From Microvirga alba (GTDB lineage Bacteria; Pseudomonadota; Alphaproteobacteria; Rhizobiales; Beijerinckiaceae): 64,000 nt of DNA. Positions within the stretch are counted from its first letter, which is position 1. The number at the start of each line of letters is the position of its first letter. The DNA is taken from positions 186,001-250,000 of the forward strand of contig NZ_JADQDO010000005.1 of assembly GCF_015694465.1 (NCBI RefSeq). The letters are read 5' to 3'. Made by a program: the position numbers and the translations under genes. Shown piece by piece: positions 55,465 through 64,000 of the stretch. Below the pieces are notes generated by a model. It was not told where the DNA came from, searched no databases, and saw only the letters and a program-made list of their open reading frames with translations.

Positions 55465-58400
55465 ATGAGCCAAGCCAAGACTTTGACGTCCGTTTCCGAC
55501 GACAGCATCGTCGGGTCCGCATTGAACGATCTCCTCGTCGGCTGGACCGGAAACGATACGATCGAAGGCGGCGGCGGTGATGATACCCTCGACGGCGGCG
55601 CGGGCGACGATGTGTTGCTTGGCGGCTTTGGCAACGACACCTACGTCTGGGGTCGCGGCTACGGCAACGACACCATCGCGGATGACGGCGGCGCCAACGA
55701 CGTGCTGCGCATCCACGCGAACTGGTCCGACGTGACGGTGACACAGCCTTCACCGGGCAGCATCAATCTCCATCTCGATGGCCAGACGCTGACCATCATG
55801 TCCTATTTCCTCGGCACGCCGGAAAACCACCACATCGAGCGCATCGTGTTCGACGACGGCGTGCAATGGAGCATGACGGATGTCATCCATGTCCTGCAGG
55901 GGGATTGGACGCCGCCGGAGTTAAACCGGCTCATCGAAGGCAGCGAGGCCGCGGAAACCCTCGTCGGCGGCAACGGGCACGACACGATCATCGGCAATGG
56001 CGGCAACGACAACTTGAATGGCGGCTACGGCAACGACGTTCTCATCGGCGGTGCGGGTAACGACGAGCTGATTGGCGGTGCGGGTCATGACGTGCTGAAC
56101 GGCGGCGCGGGACGAAACCTGCTCGCGGGCGGCAGCGGCAACGACACTTACATCATCAATTGGGATTACGGCTTCACCGACATCCGGGATGCGATCGGCG
56201 ACGACCGCATCGTTTTCGATTCACTTTTAGGCGAAGTGACCTTCGAACGGTTGGGCGACAACCTCCTCATCCAACGCGGCGGGAACACCGCCTGCGCGAC
56301 GGACTACTTCACAGGCGGGGAATATGGCCGCATCGAGCAGCTCGTTTTCAAGGACAAGATCCTGACCCGGGAACAGGTGCTCCAATTGCTTGAGCACAAT
56401 CCGCCTCCGACGCCCGACCCTTCGCAGCCCGGCAAGCTGATCATCGGCACGGCCAATGAGGAGTGGTTGGTCGGCACGGACTATGCCGACACCATCGACG
56501 GCGGCGCGAGCAATGACGTGCTCGAAGGCGGTTACGGTAACGACACCTATATCTGGGGCCCCGGCAAGGGCAGCGATGTCGTGCGCGATTACGGCGGCGA
56601 TGACCGCATCGTCATCGACGCCACGCCCGATCAGTTGAAATTCTACAGCAAGCTCGCCGAAAAGGGCTATCCGCTCATCATCGAGCTCAACGGTCAAACG
56701 CTCGCCATCGAGGGCTATTTCAACGACGAGCCTTACAAAAATGGCCAGATCGAGAAGCTGGTCTTCTCGGATGGCACCGAGTGGACCTTGCAGGACGTGC
56801 TGAAGGTGGTTCAGCCGGTTCCGGTTGAAAATCCGAACCCGAACCCCAACCCTGATCCGAACCCGAATCCCGATCCGAACGTTGGCCGCTATATTCAAGG
56901 CTCGCCGTTCGACGATTACATTTTCGGGACCGAAGGAAACGACACCATCGATGGCGGTGCGGGCAATGATCGGCTTCAAGGCGATTGGGGCGACGACACC
57001 TACCTCTGGGGCCGCGGTAGCGGCAGCGATCTCATCGCGGATACAGGCGGGTTCGATCAGGTCCTCATCAACGCCCTGCCCAGTGAGGTGAAATTCTTCG
57101 AGGCCACCGACAGAGCGGGTCTTTTCATCACTCTCGGTGACGACGATGCCCTCATGATCATGGGCTACTTCGACGACATCGAAGGTTTCGGGCACATCGA
57201 GAGGCTCGTCTTCTCCGATGGCACCGTCTGGGGCTTGAACGAGGTTCTCGCAGCTCTCGAGCAGACCAATCCGAACCCGAATCCGAATCCCGATCCTTCT
57301 CCGACCGGCAAGCTGATCATCGGCACTGCCAATGACGAGCGGTTGGTCGGCACGGATTTTGCCGACACCATCGACGGCGGCGCGGGCAATGACCTGCTCG
57401 AAGGCGGCAAAGGCAACGACACCTACATCTGGGGACCCGGCAAGGGCAGCGACGTCGTGCGCGATTATGGCGGCGATGACCGGATCGTCATCGACGCCAA
57501 GCCCGATCAGCTGAAATTCTACAGCAAGCTTGCCGAAAAGGGTTATCCGCTCATCATCGAGCTCAACGGCCAAACGCTCATCGTCGAGGGCTATTTCAAC
57601 GACGAGCCCTACAAGAATGGCCAGATCGAGAAGCTGGTCTTCTCGGATGGCACAGAGTGGACCTTGCAGGACGTGCTGAAAGTGGTTCGGCCAGTTCCGG
57701 TTGAGAACCCGAACCCGAACCCGAACCCGAACCCCAATCCAAACCCGAACCCGAACCCGAACCCGAATCCCGAACCTGCTCCGACCGGCAAGCTGATCAT
57801 CGGCACGGCCAATGACGAGCAGTTGGTCGGCACGGATTTTGCCGACACGATCGATGGCGGCGCGGGCAATGACCTGCTCGAAGGCGGCAAAGGCAACGAC
57901 ACCTATATCTGGGGTCCCGGCAAGGGCAGCGACGTCGTGCGCGATTACGGCGGGGATGACCGGATCGTCATCGACGCCAGGCCCGATCGGCCGAAGTTCT
58001 ACAGCAAGCCCGCCGAAAAGGGTTATCCGCTCATCATCGAGCTCAACGGCCAAACGCTCATCGTCGAGGGCTATTTCAACGACGAGCCACATAAGAATGG
58101 CCAGATCGAGAAGCTGGTCTTCTCGGATGGGAGCGAGTGGACCTTGCAGGATGTGCTGAAGGTGGTTCAGCCGGTTCCGAGCGATGATGTCGATCCGAAT
58201 GAGCCCCCTCACCCCGAGGACAAGGTCATTACCGGCAGCAAGGGCAATGACGTCCTGCGCGGCGGCGACGGCGACGATCTGGTTCTCGGCGGCCAGGGCA
58301 ACGACAAGCTGTTTGGCGACGCTGGCGACGACACGCTGGATGGCGGCGCGGGCACGGACATCCTAGTAGGCGGCGCGGGTGCCGACGTCTTCCGCTTCAG

Positions 58401-58692
58401 CGGCAAGAGCGACAGCAGCCCCGGCAAGAACCGCGATGTCATCCTCGACTTCATGCAGGGCGCGGACAAAATCGACTTGAGCGGCATCGACGCCAATACG
58501 CGCAAGAAGGGGGACGATTCCTTCAACACCCTCCTCTCCGCCAAGGAGAAGTTCACGGCCGCCGGGCAAATGCGCTACGACGCCAAGAAGGGCATCCTCT
58601 CTCTCAACACGGATAAGGACGCGGCGGCGGAGTTCGAGATCCATCTCAAGAACAAACCCGCCTTCCTCAAGCTCAGCGATTTCATTCTCTGA
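55465..58692 (+). CDS. Large modular RTX calcium-binding protein
   Basis: 1075 residues from ATG 55465 (frame open to 55360). No signal peptide. Six modules each join RTX nonapeptides to an HCBP-type domain that ends with hIERLVFSDGxxWxLxDVL. Modules 3, 5 and 6 (DNA 56431-56825, 57307-57701, 57787-58181) have equal length without indels and are nearly identical, for example GKGSDVVRDYGGDDRIVIDA and GYPLIIELNGQTL. Proline-asparagine linkers (NPNPNPDPNPNPDPN, longer before module 6) separate several of them. The last about 150 residues hold a final RTX block and a serralysin-type C-terminal domain ending LKLSDFIL. It should be exported by a type I system and stretch from the cell or be released. 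No enzyme domain is visible. Confidence 0.9.
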   Translation: MSQAKTLTSVSDDSIVGSALNDLLVGWTGNDTIEGGGGDDTLDGGAGDDVLLGGFGNDTYVWGRGYGNDTIADDGGANDVLRIHANWSDVTVTQPSPGSINLHLDGQTLTIMSYFLGTPENHHIERIVFDDGVQWSMTDVIHVLQGDWTPPELNRLIEGSEAAETLVGGNGHDTIIGNGGNDNLNGGYGNDVLIGGAGNDELIGGAGHDVLNGGAGRNLLAGGSGNDTYIINWDYGFTDIRDAIGDDRIVFDSLLGEVTFERLGDNLLIQRGGNTACATDYFTGGEYGRIEQLVFKDKILTREQVLQLLEHNPPPTPDPSQPGKLIIGTANEEWLVGTDYADTIDGGASNDVLEGGYGNDTYIWGPGKGSDVVRDYGGDDRIVIDATPDQLKFYSKLAEKGYPLIIELNGQTLAIEGYFNDEPYKNGQIEKLVFSDGTEWTLQDVLKVVQPVPVENPNPNPNPDPNPNPDPNVGRYIQGSPFDDYIFGTEGNDTIDGGAGNDRLQGDWGDDTYLWGRGSGSDLIADTGGFDQVLINALPSEVKFFEATDRAGLFITLGDDDALMIMGYFDDIEGFGHIERLVFSDGTVWGLNEVLAALEQTNPNPNPNPDPSPTGKLIIGTANDERLVGTDFADTIDGGAGNDLLEGGKGNDTYIWGPGKGSDVVRDYGGDDRIVIDAKPDQLKFYSKLAEKGYPLIIELNGQTLIVEGYFNDEPYKNGQIEKLVFSDGTEWTLQDVLKVVRPVPVENPNPNPNPNPNPNPNPNPNPNPEPAPTGKLIIGTANDEQLVGTDFADTIDGGAGNDLLEGGKGNDTYIWGPGKGSDVVRDYGGDDRIVIDARPDRPKFYSKPAEKGYPLIIELNGQTLIVEGYFNDEPHKNGQIEKLVFSDGSEWTLQDVLKVVQPVPSDDVDPNEPPHPEDKVITGSKGNDVLRGGDGDDLVLGGQGNDKLFGDAGDDTLDGGAGTDILVGGAGADVFRFSGKSDSSPGKNRDVILDFMQGADKIDLSGIDANTRKKGDDSFNTLLSAKEKFTAAGQMRYDAKKGILSLNTDKDAAAEFEIHLKNKPAFLKLSDFIL
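57696..57780. repeat. Tandem repeat encoding an Asn-Pro linker
   Basis: A run of aacccg hexamers with few substitutions (ccccaatccaaac in the middle) encodes about 13 Asn-Pro pairs between modules 5 and 6 of the RTX protein. Shorter runs lie at 56829-56882 and 57271-57300. Copy number could vary by slippage. Confidence 0.8.
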
Positions 58693-58716
58693 TCGGCTGA
58701 GAGAGAACAAACCCGA

Positions 58717-58755
58717 AGCCCGCCGGAGATTATCGACCGGCGGGCTTTTTGTTTT
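58717..58755 (+). terminator. Rho-independent terminator after the large RTX gene
   Basis: agcccgccgg and ccggcgggct form a perfect 10-bp stem around agattatcga, followed by tttttgttttt. It lies 24 bp after the RTX stop. Confidence 0.9.
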
Positions 58756-58904
58756 TCCGGGAACCCTGGCCTCCACCCCCTACTTTTCCTGTAGAACCTG
58801 CTTGATAAGGACAGCAATGCTGACCAAAATACCCCGATAGAAAAGCAAATCATCCATCGCGATTCCGTCTCTTGCGGGTCGATGAGCGGAGGTTGGAGGA
58901 ACGC

Positions 58905-60077
<1,173 letters not shown>

Positions 60078-60194
60078 TCTGGAGGACCTCGCGGCTCGCC
60101 GGGCTGGCTGAGATATTGCGCTGGCAACGCGTGTGCGATCCTTCATAATCGACATTCTCGCACTCCTCCTCGCTCCAGCACGGGTGATCTTCCC

Positions 60195-60899
60195 ATGACC
60201 CTCGACAAAGCCATCGCCGACGCGCTGCGCGCATCTTCCACCGCCACGATCACGACCGTGTTGTTGAAGAAGGGCATTCGGCGCTGCTGGATGAAGGGGC
60301 CGATGCCGGCTTTCAACGCGCGCGATCGGCTCGTGGGGCGAGCTTTCACGCTGAGATTTGTTCCCGCGCGCGAGGATCTGGCGACGCCGGAATCGTGGTC
60401 TTCGCCGCGCTCCACCCGCGCGGCCATCGAGGATATGCCGGAAGGCTGCATCGCCGTGGTCGATTCCATGGGCGTCGCGGATGCGGGAATTTTTGGCGAC
60501 ATTCTCACCGCCCGCATGAAAAAGCGTGGCGTCGCCGCCCTCGTCACGGACGGCGTGGTGCGGGACGGGGCCGGCGTCGATGACACGGGTCTGCCGGTCT
60601 GGTGCGCGGGCGTCGCAGCGCCTCCTTCCGTCGCAGGCCTGACCTTTGTCGGCTGGCAGGAGCCCGTCGGCTGCGGCGGCGTGGCGGTCTACCCGGATGA
60701 CGTGATCGTGGCGGACGGTGACGGTGCTGTCGTGATCCCGGCAGCCCTCGTCGAGGAGGTCGCCAAGGCCGCTGTGGAACAAGAGAGCCTGGAGCTCTGG
60801 ATCATGCGCGAAGTCGAGAAAGGCGTTCCCCTCCCCGGCCTCTATCCGCCCAACGCGGAAACGAAGGCCCGCTATGAGGCCGAATCCGGCAAGTCCTAA
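60195..60899 (+). CDS. RraA family protein (HMG/CHA aldolase-like)
   Basis: 234 residues. AIADALRASSTATITTVLLK at the start, FGDILTARMKKRGVAALVTD and GVVRDGAGVDDTGLPVWCAG near residues 110-145, and VYPDDVIVADGDGAVVIPA near 180 define the RraA/menG fold. The metal-binding Arg-Asp of the aldolase subgroup may be the RD in VVRDGAG. It could be a 4-hydroxy-4-methyl-2-oxoglutarate aldolase or a true RNase E regulator; the longer C-terminal helix favours the enzyme group. The specific substrate is unclear. Confidence 0.8.
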   Translation: MTLDKAIADALRASSTATITTVLLKKGIRRCWMKGPMPAFNARDRLVGRAFTLRFVPAREDLATPESWSSPRSTRAAIEDMPEGCIAVVDSMGVADAGIFGDILTARMKKRGVAALVTDGVVRDGAGVDDTGLPVWCAGVAAPPSVAGLTFVGWQEPVGCGGVAVYPDDVIVADGDGAVVIPAALVEEVAKAAVEQESLELWIMREVEKGVPLPGLYPPNAETKARYEAESGKS

Positions 60900-60922
60900 A
60901 CGACATCGCGGAAGGATGGCCG

Positions 60923-61747
60923 GTGTTCTACTACGTTTCGAAAATCGCCTGGTTTTTCGCCACGCCGTCAAACCTGCTCATCAGCCTCATCCTGCTGGGG
61001 CTCATGATCGCCCTCGTTCCTTCCGCGCGGAGTCTCGGCATCGGGCTTGCGCTGTCATTCACGCTGGCGACCGCTGCCCTGGGCCTGCTCCCGATCGCCA
61101 ATTACATCCTCATCCCGCTGGAAAACCGGTTTCCGCCCTTTCATGACGATGGAAAACCGGTCGATGGCATCATCCTGCTCGGTGGCTCGGTCGAGGCGGC
61201 GGAATCCGCCGCGCGGGGCACCATCGTCGCCAATGAATCGGCTGAGCGTCTCATCGATACGATCAAGCTTGCGCACCTTTACCCGAAGGCGCGCATTCTC
61301 ATTTCAGGCGGCGGCGGAACGGTCTTCGGAGAAGGCATCGCGGAAGCGCCCATCATCGCCTCGTTCCTGGAAAGCCTCGGCATCGATCGGGCGCGTCTCA
61401 TCATCGAGGACCGTTCGCGAACGACCTACGAGAACGCGGTGTTTTCTCGCGAGATCGCCAAGCCGAAGGAAGGCGAACGCTGGCTGCTGGTGACCTCCGC
61501 CTGGCACATGCCGCGCTCGGTCGGCATCTTCGAGAAGGCCGGGTTTCCGGTGGTCCCCTACCCGGTCGATTACCGGACCAGCGGAAGCGTCACGAAACAG
61601 CGCTTTTTCGCGTTCATCTCCGATGGCTTACGGCGGCTCGATATCGGCACCAAGGAATGGGCCGGTCTGGTCGCCTATTACGCCGCCGGCCGCACGTCAG
61701 CCCTGCTGCCCGGACCTCAAGATGCGGGCGGCAAGGTCAGCCGATAG
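60923..61747 (+). CDS. YdcF/ElyC family membrane protein (DUF218)
   Basis: 274 residues from GTG 60923, with AAGGA 7 bp upstream. Two hydrophobic helices (about 6-60) are followed by the DUF218 domain: DGIILLGGSVEAAESAA, RILISGGGGTVFGEGIAEAP, IIEDRSRTTYENAVFSREIA and WLLVTSAWHMPRSVGIFEKA. ElyC is tied to cell-envelope integrity and peptidoglycan in E. coli. The end overlaps the convergent DUF3253 gene by 31 bp. Role here inferred from family. Confidence 0.88.
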   Translation: MFYYVSKIAWFFATPSNLLISLILLGLMIALVPSARSLGIGLALSFTLATAALGLLPIANYILIPLENRFPPFHDDGKPVDGIILLGGSVEAAESAARGTIVANESAERLIDTIKLAHLYPKARILISGGGGTVFGEGIAEAPIIASFLESLGIDRARLIIEDRSRTTYENAVFSREIAKPKEGERWLLVTSAWHMPRSVGIFEKAGFPVVPYPVDYRTSGSVTKQRFFAFISDGLRRLDIGTKEWAGLVAYYAAGRTSALLPGPQDAGGKVSR

Positions 61748-61989
61748 ACGCCTTTGAAGTCATCCGGATCAACGGGGCGTCCCTTTCGAAGGATGACCAC
61801 GCGGCCTTCCTTCATCAGGCGCACGGCGGTCGCGCGGACAGGGTGCATGAGAGGCCCCCAACCGTCCGGATGATCGCCGCCCAGCGCGCGGGCGACATCT
61901 GTCGGGCCGATGGTCCGATCCGTGCCGCGCTCGTTCAGGAGCGAAAGCATGGCGGCTTCAAGGTCTTCCGGCGTCGGGTTCTTGGACAT
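61717..61989 (-). CDS. DUF3253 domain protein
   Basis: 90 residues. The whole protein is one DUF3253 domain: EDLEAAMLSLLNERGTDRTI, PTDVARALGGDHPDGW, VRATAVRLMKEGRVVILRKG and VDPDDFKGVYRLTL. It has a winged-helix look (two helices, then RLMKEGRVVILRKG as a hairpin), so DNA binding is possible but untested. The start overlaps the DUF599 gene by 33 bp, so the two are probably co-transcribed. Confidence 0.85.
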   Translation of the reverse strand: MSKNPTPEDLEAAMLSLLNERGTDRTIGPTDVARALGGDHPDGWGPLMHPVRATAVRLMKEGRVVILRKGRPVDPDDFKGVYRLTLPPAS

Positions 61990-62674
61990 GGTTCCTGCCT
62001 AACGCCGCAAGCCGGGCGTCCGAGATGAATTGGCGTCGCCACATCACATAGAGTACGGCAGCCGTCGCCACCACGAAAACATAAGGGCCGATGAACCAGC
62101 CGAGATAGGCCAGTGAGAAGAAGAAGGCCCGCTGGCCGCGATTGAAATGCTTGCCCGCGACGATGTTCATGCTGGCGGCCTGATGGGCCACCGCCAGCCC
62201 TTCCTCGCGGTTGCCTTCGTTCAAAACCGGCACCGCGCCGACGATGATCGCCATGTAGTTAAACAGGCGGTACGACCAGGCGAACTTGAAAAAGGCGTAG
62301 ACGAAGATGATCGCGAGCCCGATCACCTTCACTTCCCAGATCAGCGGCGTCGTGGCTTGGCCGAAGGGGAGATTGGCGAAAACCGGCAAGACTGCATCGG
62401 CGGACCGCAGAAGCGCCAGCACGCCGCCAATGGCGATCAATGAGGTCGAGGCGAAAAAGGCGGTGCCGTTCATCAATGAGGCCATGATCGTGGTGTCGAC
62501 GATCCGGTTCTCGCGCACCACCAGCTGCTCCATCCAGCGATAGCGGTACTGGTTCATCACGGCGTTGAGGCTTCTGTGTCCCGCAGGCGTGAGTTCGACC
62601 GCGGCGTGATAGGCGAACCACGCAACACCGAAGAAGCCCATCGCCACATAGTCAAGAACCGTGAAACCCAGCAC
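61958..62674 (-). CDS. DUF599 membrane protein
   Basis: 238 residues with four hydrophobic helices (about 4-24, 70-92, 110-150 and 190-215). DUF599 marks are HRSLNAVMNQYRYRWMEQLV, DTTIMASLMNGTAFFASTSL, AWSYRLFNYMAIIVGAVPVL and GQRAFFFSLAYLGWFIGPYV. The function of the family is not known. It overlaps the downstream DUF3253 gene by 33 bp and is divergent from the rhodanese gene. Confidence 0.9.
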   Translation of the reverse strand: MLGFTVLDYVAMGFFGVAWFAYHAAVELTPAGHRSLNAVMNQYRYRWMEQLVVRENRIVDTTIMASLMNGTAFFASTSLIAIGGVLALLRSADAVLPVFANLPFGQATTPLIWEVKVIGLAIIFVYAFFKFAWSYRLFNYMAIIVGAVPVLNEGNREEGLAVAHQAASMNIVAGKHFNRGQRAFFFSLAYLGWFIGPYVFVVATAAVLYVMWRRQFISDARLAALGRNHVQEPDAGRP

Positions 62675-62742
62675 CGTCGCCTCCCGTTGACTCTATCTCT
62701 ACCATGCCCAGTTTGTTCAAAGCTTTAAAGCGGAGCACGGCG

Positions 62743-63153
62743 ATGCCCCAAACCATCAAACGCGGCTACAAAGCGATGCTGGAGGAGGCGCTGACGAAGA
62801 TCAAAACCTTGTCCGCCACGGACGCGCTCACCCTGCACGGGCGCGACGACACCGTGTTCGTCGATTTGCGCGACCCGCGCGAGCTCGACCGGGATGGCCA
62901 GATGCCCGGCGCGATGCATTGTCCGAGGGGGATGCTGGAATTCTGGATCGACCCGGAAAGCCCCTATCACAAACCGGTTTTCGCGCAGGACAAGGCCTTC
63001 GTCTTTTTCTGCGGCGGCGGCTGGCGCTCCGCTCTCTCAGCGGCGACCGCGCAGGACATGGGGTTGAAGCCCGTGGCCCATATCGATGGAGGGTTCAAGG
63101 CGTGGAAGGAGGCAGGCGGACCGGTGGAGGTCCCGCCACCGAAACAGCGATAA
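62743..63153 (+). CDS. Rhodanese-like domain protein
   Basis: 136 residues from ATG 62743, with GGAG 7 bp upstream; the ATG at 62704 has no Shine-Dalgarno. The single rhodanese domain shows VFVDLRDPRELDRDGQMPGA, the active-site Cys in FVFFCGGGWRSALSAATAQ, and HIDGGFKAWKEAGGPVE. The loop reads CGGGWR, which fits a sulfurtransferase loop. It may carry sulfur for thiosulfate or cyanide chemistry; the partner is unknown. Confidence 0.9.
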   Translation: MPQTIKRGYKAMLEEALTKIKTLSATDALTLHGRDDTVFVDLRDPRELDRDGQMPGAMHCPRGMLEFWIDPESPYHKPVFAQDKAFVFFCGGGWRSALSAATAQDMGLKPVAHIDGGFKAWKEAGGPVEVPPPKQR

Positions 63154-63199
63154 TCAGCTCTATGATCGCTCCGAGTGAGATGGTCGCGGAGCCCGCGCT

Positions 63200-63709
63200 C
63201 TAGCGGCTGTCACGCTTGGCTTGGGCCACCTTGCCCTTCTGCGAGACACGACCGGCATCCATCGGATTGACGATCTGGTCTCGCCGCGCGCTCGTCTTTG
63301 GTTTCATGCCTTCATCGGGTGTGTGGCCTGCCGAGGGGGTCTTCGAGGCCGGTGTGGACCGCTTCAGCGCAAGCGCCCTGCGGGCGCTCTGCTTGAGACC
63401 GGCCTTCGCGTTTCGCCTGGACTGCTCCTTGCTCACGCGTCCGAGCGCCTCGCGCAGCACAGCTTTCTTCCGGCGTGTCCCCCGCTCCTCCTCGGCGAAT
63501 GTGGTCCGGCCGAGTCCCTTCGTGCGGATGTCGCGCCGTTGCCGGTTGAGGATGTCCTGGGCACGGTCACGGCGCTCCCGAAGAAGCTTGGTGACCCGGT
63601 CGAGATCCTTCTTGTCCAGCTGGGCAAGGGCGGGGTGGTGCGTGTTCTGGACCAGTTCAAACTCGTCGTGGCTCAGAACGCGTCGTTCCGTTTTGCGAGG
63701 CGTCGCCAT
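63200..63709 (-). CDS. Small basic protein of unknown function
   Basis: 169 residues from ATG 63709, which has GGAG 7 bp upstream; the frame is open to 63778. It is rich in Arg and Lys, with a helical first half (DELVQ-type EFELVQNTHHPALAQLDKK, DRVTKLLRERRDRAQDIL) and a low-complexity basic C-terminal half with PASKTPSAGHTPDEGMKP. It could bind nucleic acid. I recall similar hypothetical proteins in Rhizobiales but no function. It is 65 bp downstream of the acylphosphatase gene. Confidence 0.65.
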   Translation of the reverse strand: MATPRKTERRVLSHDEFELVQNTHHPALAQLDKKDLDRVTKLLRERRDRAQDILNRQRRDIRTKGLGRTTFAEEERGTRRKKAVLREALGRVSKEQSRRNAKAGLKQSARRALALKRSTPASKTPSAGHTPDEGMKPKTSARRDQIVNPMDAGRVSQKGKVAQAKRDSR

Positions 63710-63774
63710 CGGTATCTCCGTTCGCCGAACCGAAACGACAAAACGCTTCGCCGGACGGAGCAGTTCCAATACCT

Positions 63775-64000
63775 TCAAACGGTTGGCAGAACCCTGAAGC
63801 CCTCGTCTTCGGCGTCGCCGTTCGGATCGTCGGCCATATTCGGGTCTTCGACCACCTCAACGCGCTCGACCACCGCGCCGCGCGGCCCCTGTTGGCAGGC
63901 TTTCAGCATCGCCTCGACAAGCGCATCAGGTCCCGAGAACAGGGCCTCGACCGACCCGTCCCGGCAATTGCGGACCCAGCCGTTAAGCCCATGAAGTTCC
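63775..64000 (-). CDS. acyP: Acylphosphatase, C-terminal part
   Basis: About 74 residues are visible; the start lies beyond the window edge. [20 protein letters not shown] and [20 protein letters not shown], then VVERVEVVE, match the second half of acylphosphatase, including the Asn of GWVRN that is part of the active site; the catalytic Arg would be outside the window. A 20-residue acidic extension ([17 protein letters not shown]) follows the usual end. It hydrolyses acyl phosphates such as acetyl phosphate. Confidence 0.85.
   Translation of the reverse strand, partial: ELHGLNGWVRNCRDGSVEALFSGPDALVEAMLKACQQGPRGAVVERVEVVEDPNMADDPNGDAEDEGFRVLPTV

Noticed and set aside
57696-57780. CRISPR-like regular repeats
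   Set aside because: The hexamer run is coding, has no spacers, and encodes an Asn-Pro linker; no cas gene is present.
56227-58212. 661-codon minus-strand frame inside the large RTX gene
   Set aside because: It mirrors the repeat structure of the plus-strand RTX gene, has no domain or start signal, and arises from the regular codon pattern of GGxGxD repeats.

Overview
The window looks like chromosomal DNA of a high-GC alphaproteobacterium of the order Hyphomicrobiales (Rhizobiales). The basis is the Rhizobiales-type porin, an ExoR-like Sel1 protein, a perfect alphaproteobacterial LexA box (GTTC-N7-GTTC) upstream of ssb, and the coaD / cyclophilin / cyclophilin / queA / tgt gene order. Several palindromic intergenic repeats and a taste for RTX proteins would fit Microvirga or another Methylobacteriaceae/Beijerinckiaceae relative. 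That genus-level guess is only an inference.

Layout. 1-5.4 kb: end of a sodium/solute (monocarboxylate-type) symporter, an AceE-like thiamine-diphosphate E1 enzyme, an RTX calcium-binding protein and a SAM methyltransferase. 5.4-15.4 kb: a minus-strand housekeeping run (gyrA, coaD, two cyclophilins around a TolA/TonB-like small protein, queA, tgt), interrupted between queA and tgt by a plus-strand membrane diguanylate cyclase. 15.7-21.1 kb: LemA and an M48 protease, a PP2C-like phosphatase, MarC, two GNAT acetyltransferases and an M20 peptidase. 21.2-22.9 kb: a broken RTX fragment and an intact RTX protein. 22.9-29 kb: ssb and uvrA, separated by a DUF1254 protein and a small secreted protein. 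29-34.9 kb: a second SAM methyltransferase, a uvrA 3' remnant, cytochrome b561, small secreted proteins, a truncated porin-like gene and a full porin. 35-46.2 kb: a two-gene RND efflux pump, HdeD, three oxidoreductases, a DHFR-like protein, AqpZ and exonuclease III. 46.4-52.6 kb: exoR, ilvD, an acyl-CoA carboxylase beta subunit, lipB and tRNA-Leu(GAG). 52.7-64 kb: mgtE, a GH25 lysozyme lipoprotein, a ~1075-residue repeat-built RTX protein, isovaleryl-CoA dehydrogenase, RraA-like, YdcF, DUF3253, DUF599, rhodanese, a basic small protein and the end of an acylphosphatase.

How the genes work together. queA and tgt act in queuosine tRNA modification. Isovaleryl-CoA dehydrogenase and the methylcrotonyl-CoA-carboxylase-type beta subunit are two steps of leucine breakdown, and ilvD belongs to branched-chain amino acid synthesis. 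ssb and uvrA are DNA-damage genes; only ssb keeps an obvious SOS box. The RTX proteins should be exported by a type I system, but none is encoded here.

Most striking is a repeated scar pattern. Each of the two methyltransferase genes sits between an intact neighbour and a degenerate copy of one end of that same neighbour: the RTX 5' end at 5381-5475 and the uvrA 3' end at about 30231-30380. A truncated porin-like gene next to a full porin, and an RTX fragment read in frame into a peptidase gene, add to a picture of repeated local recombination. I did not find a convincing new defence or secretion system; the scars and the modular RTX protein are the best leads.
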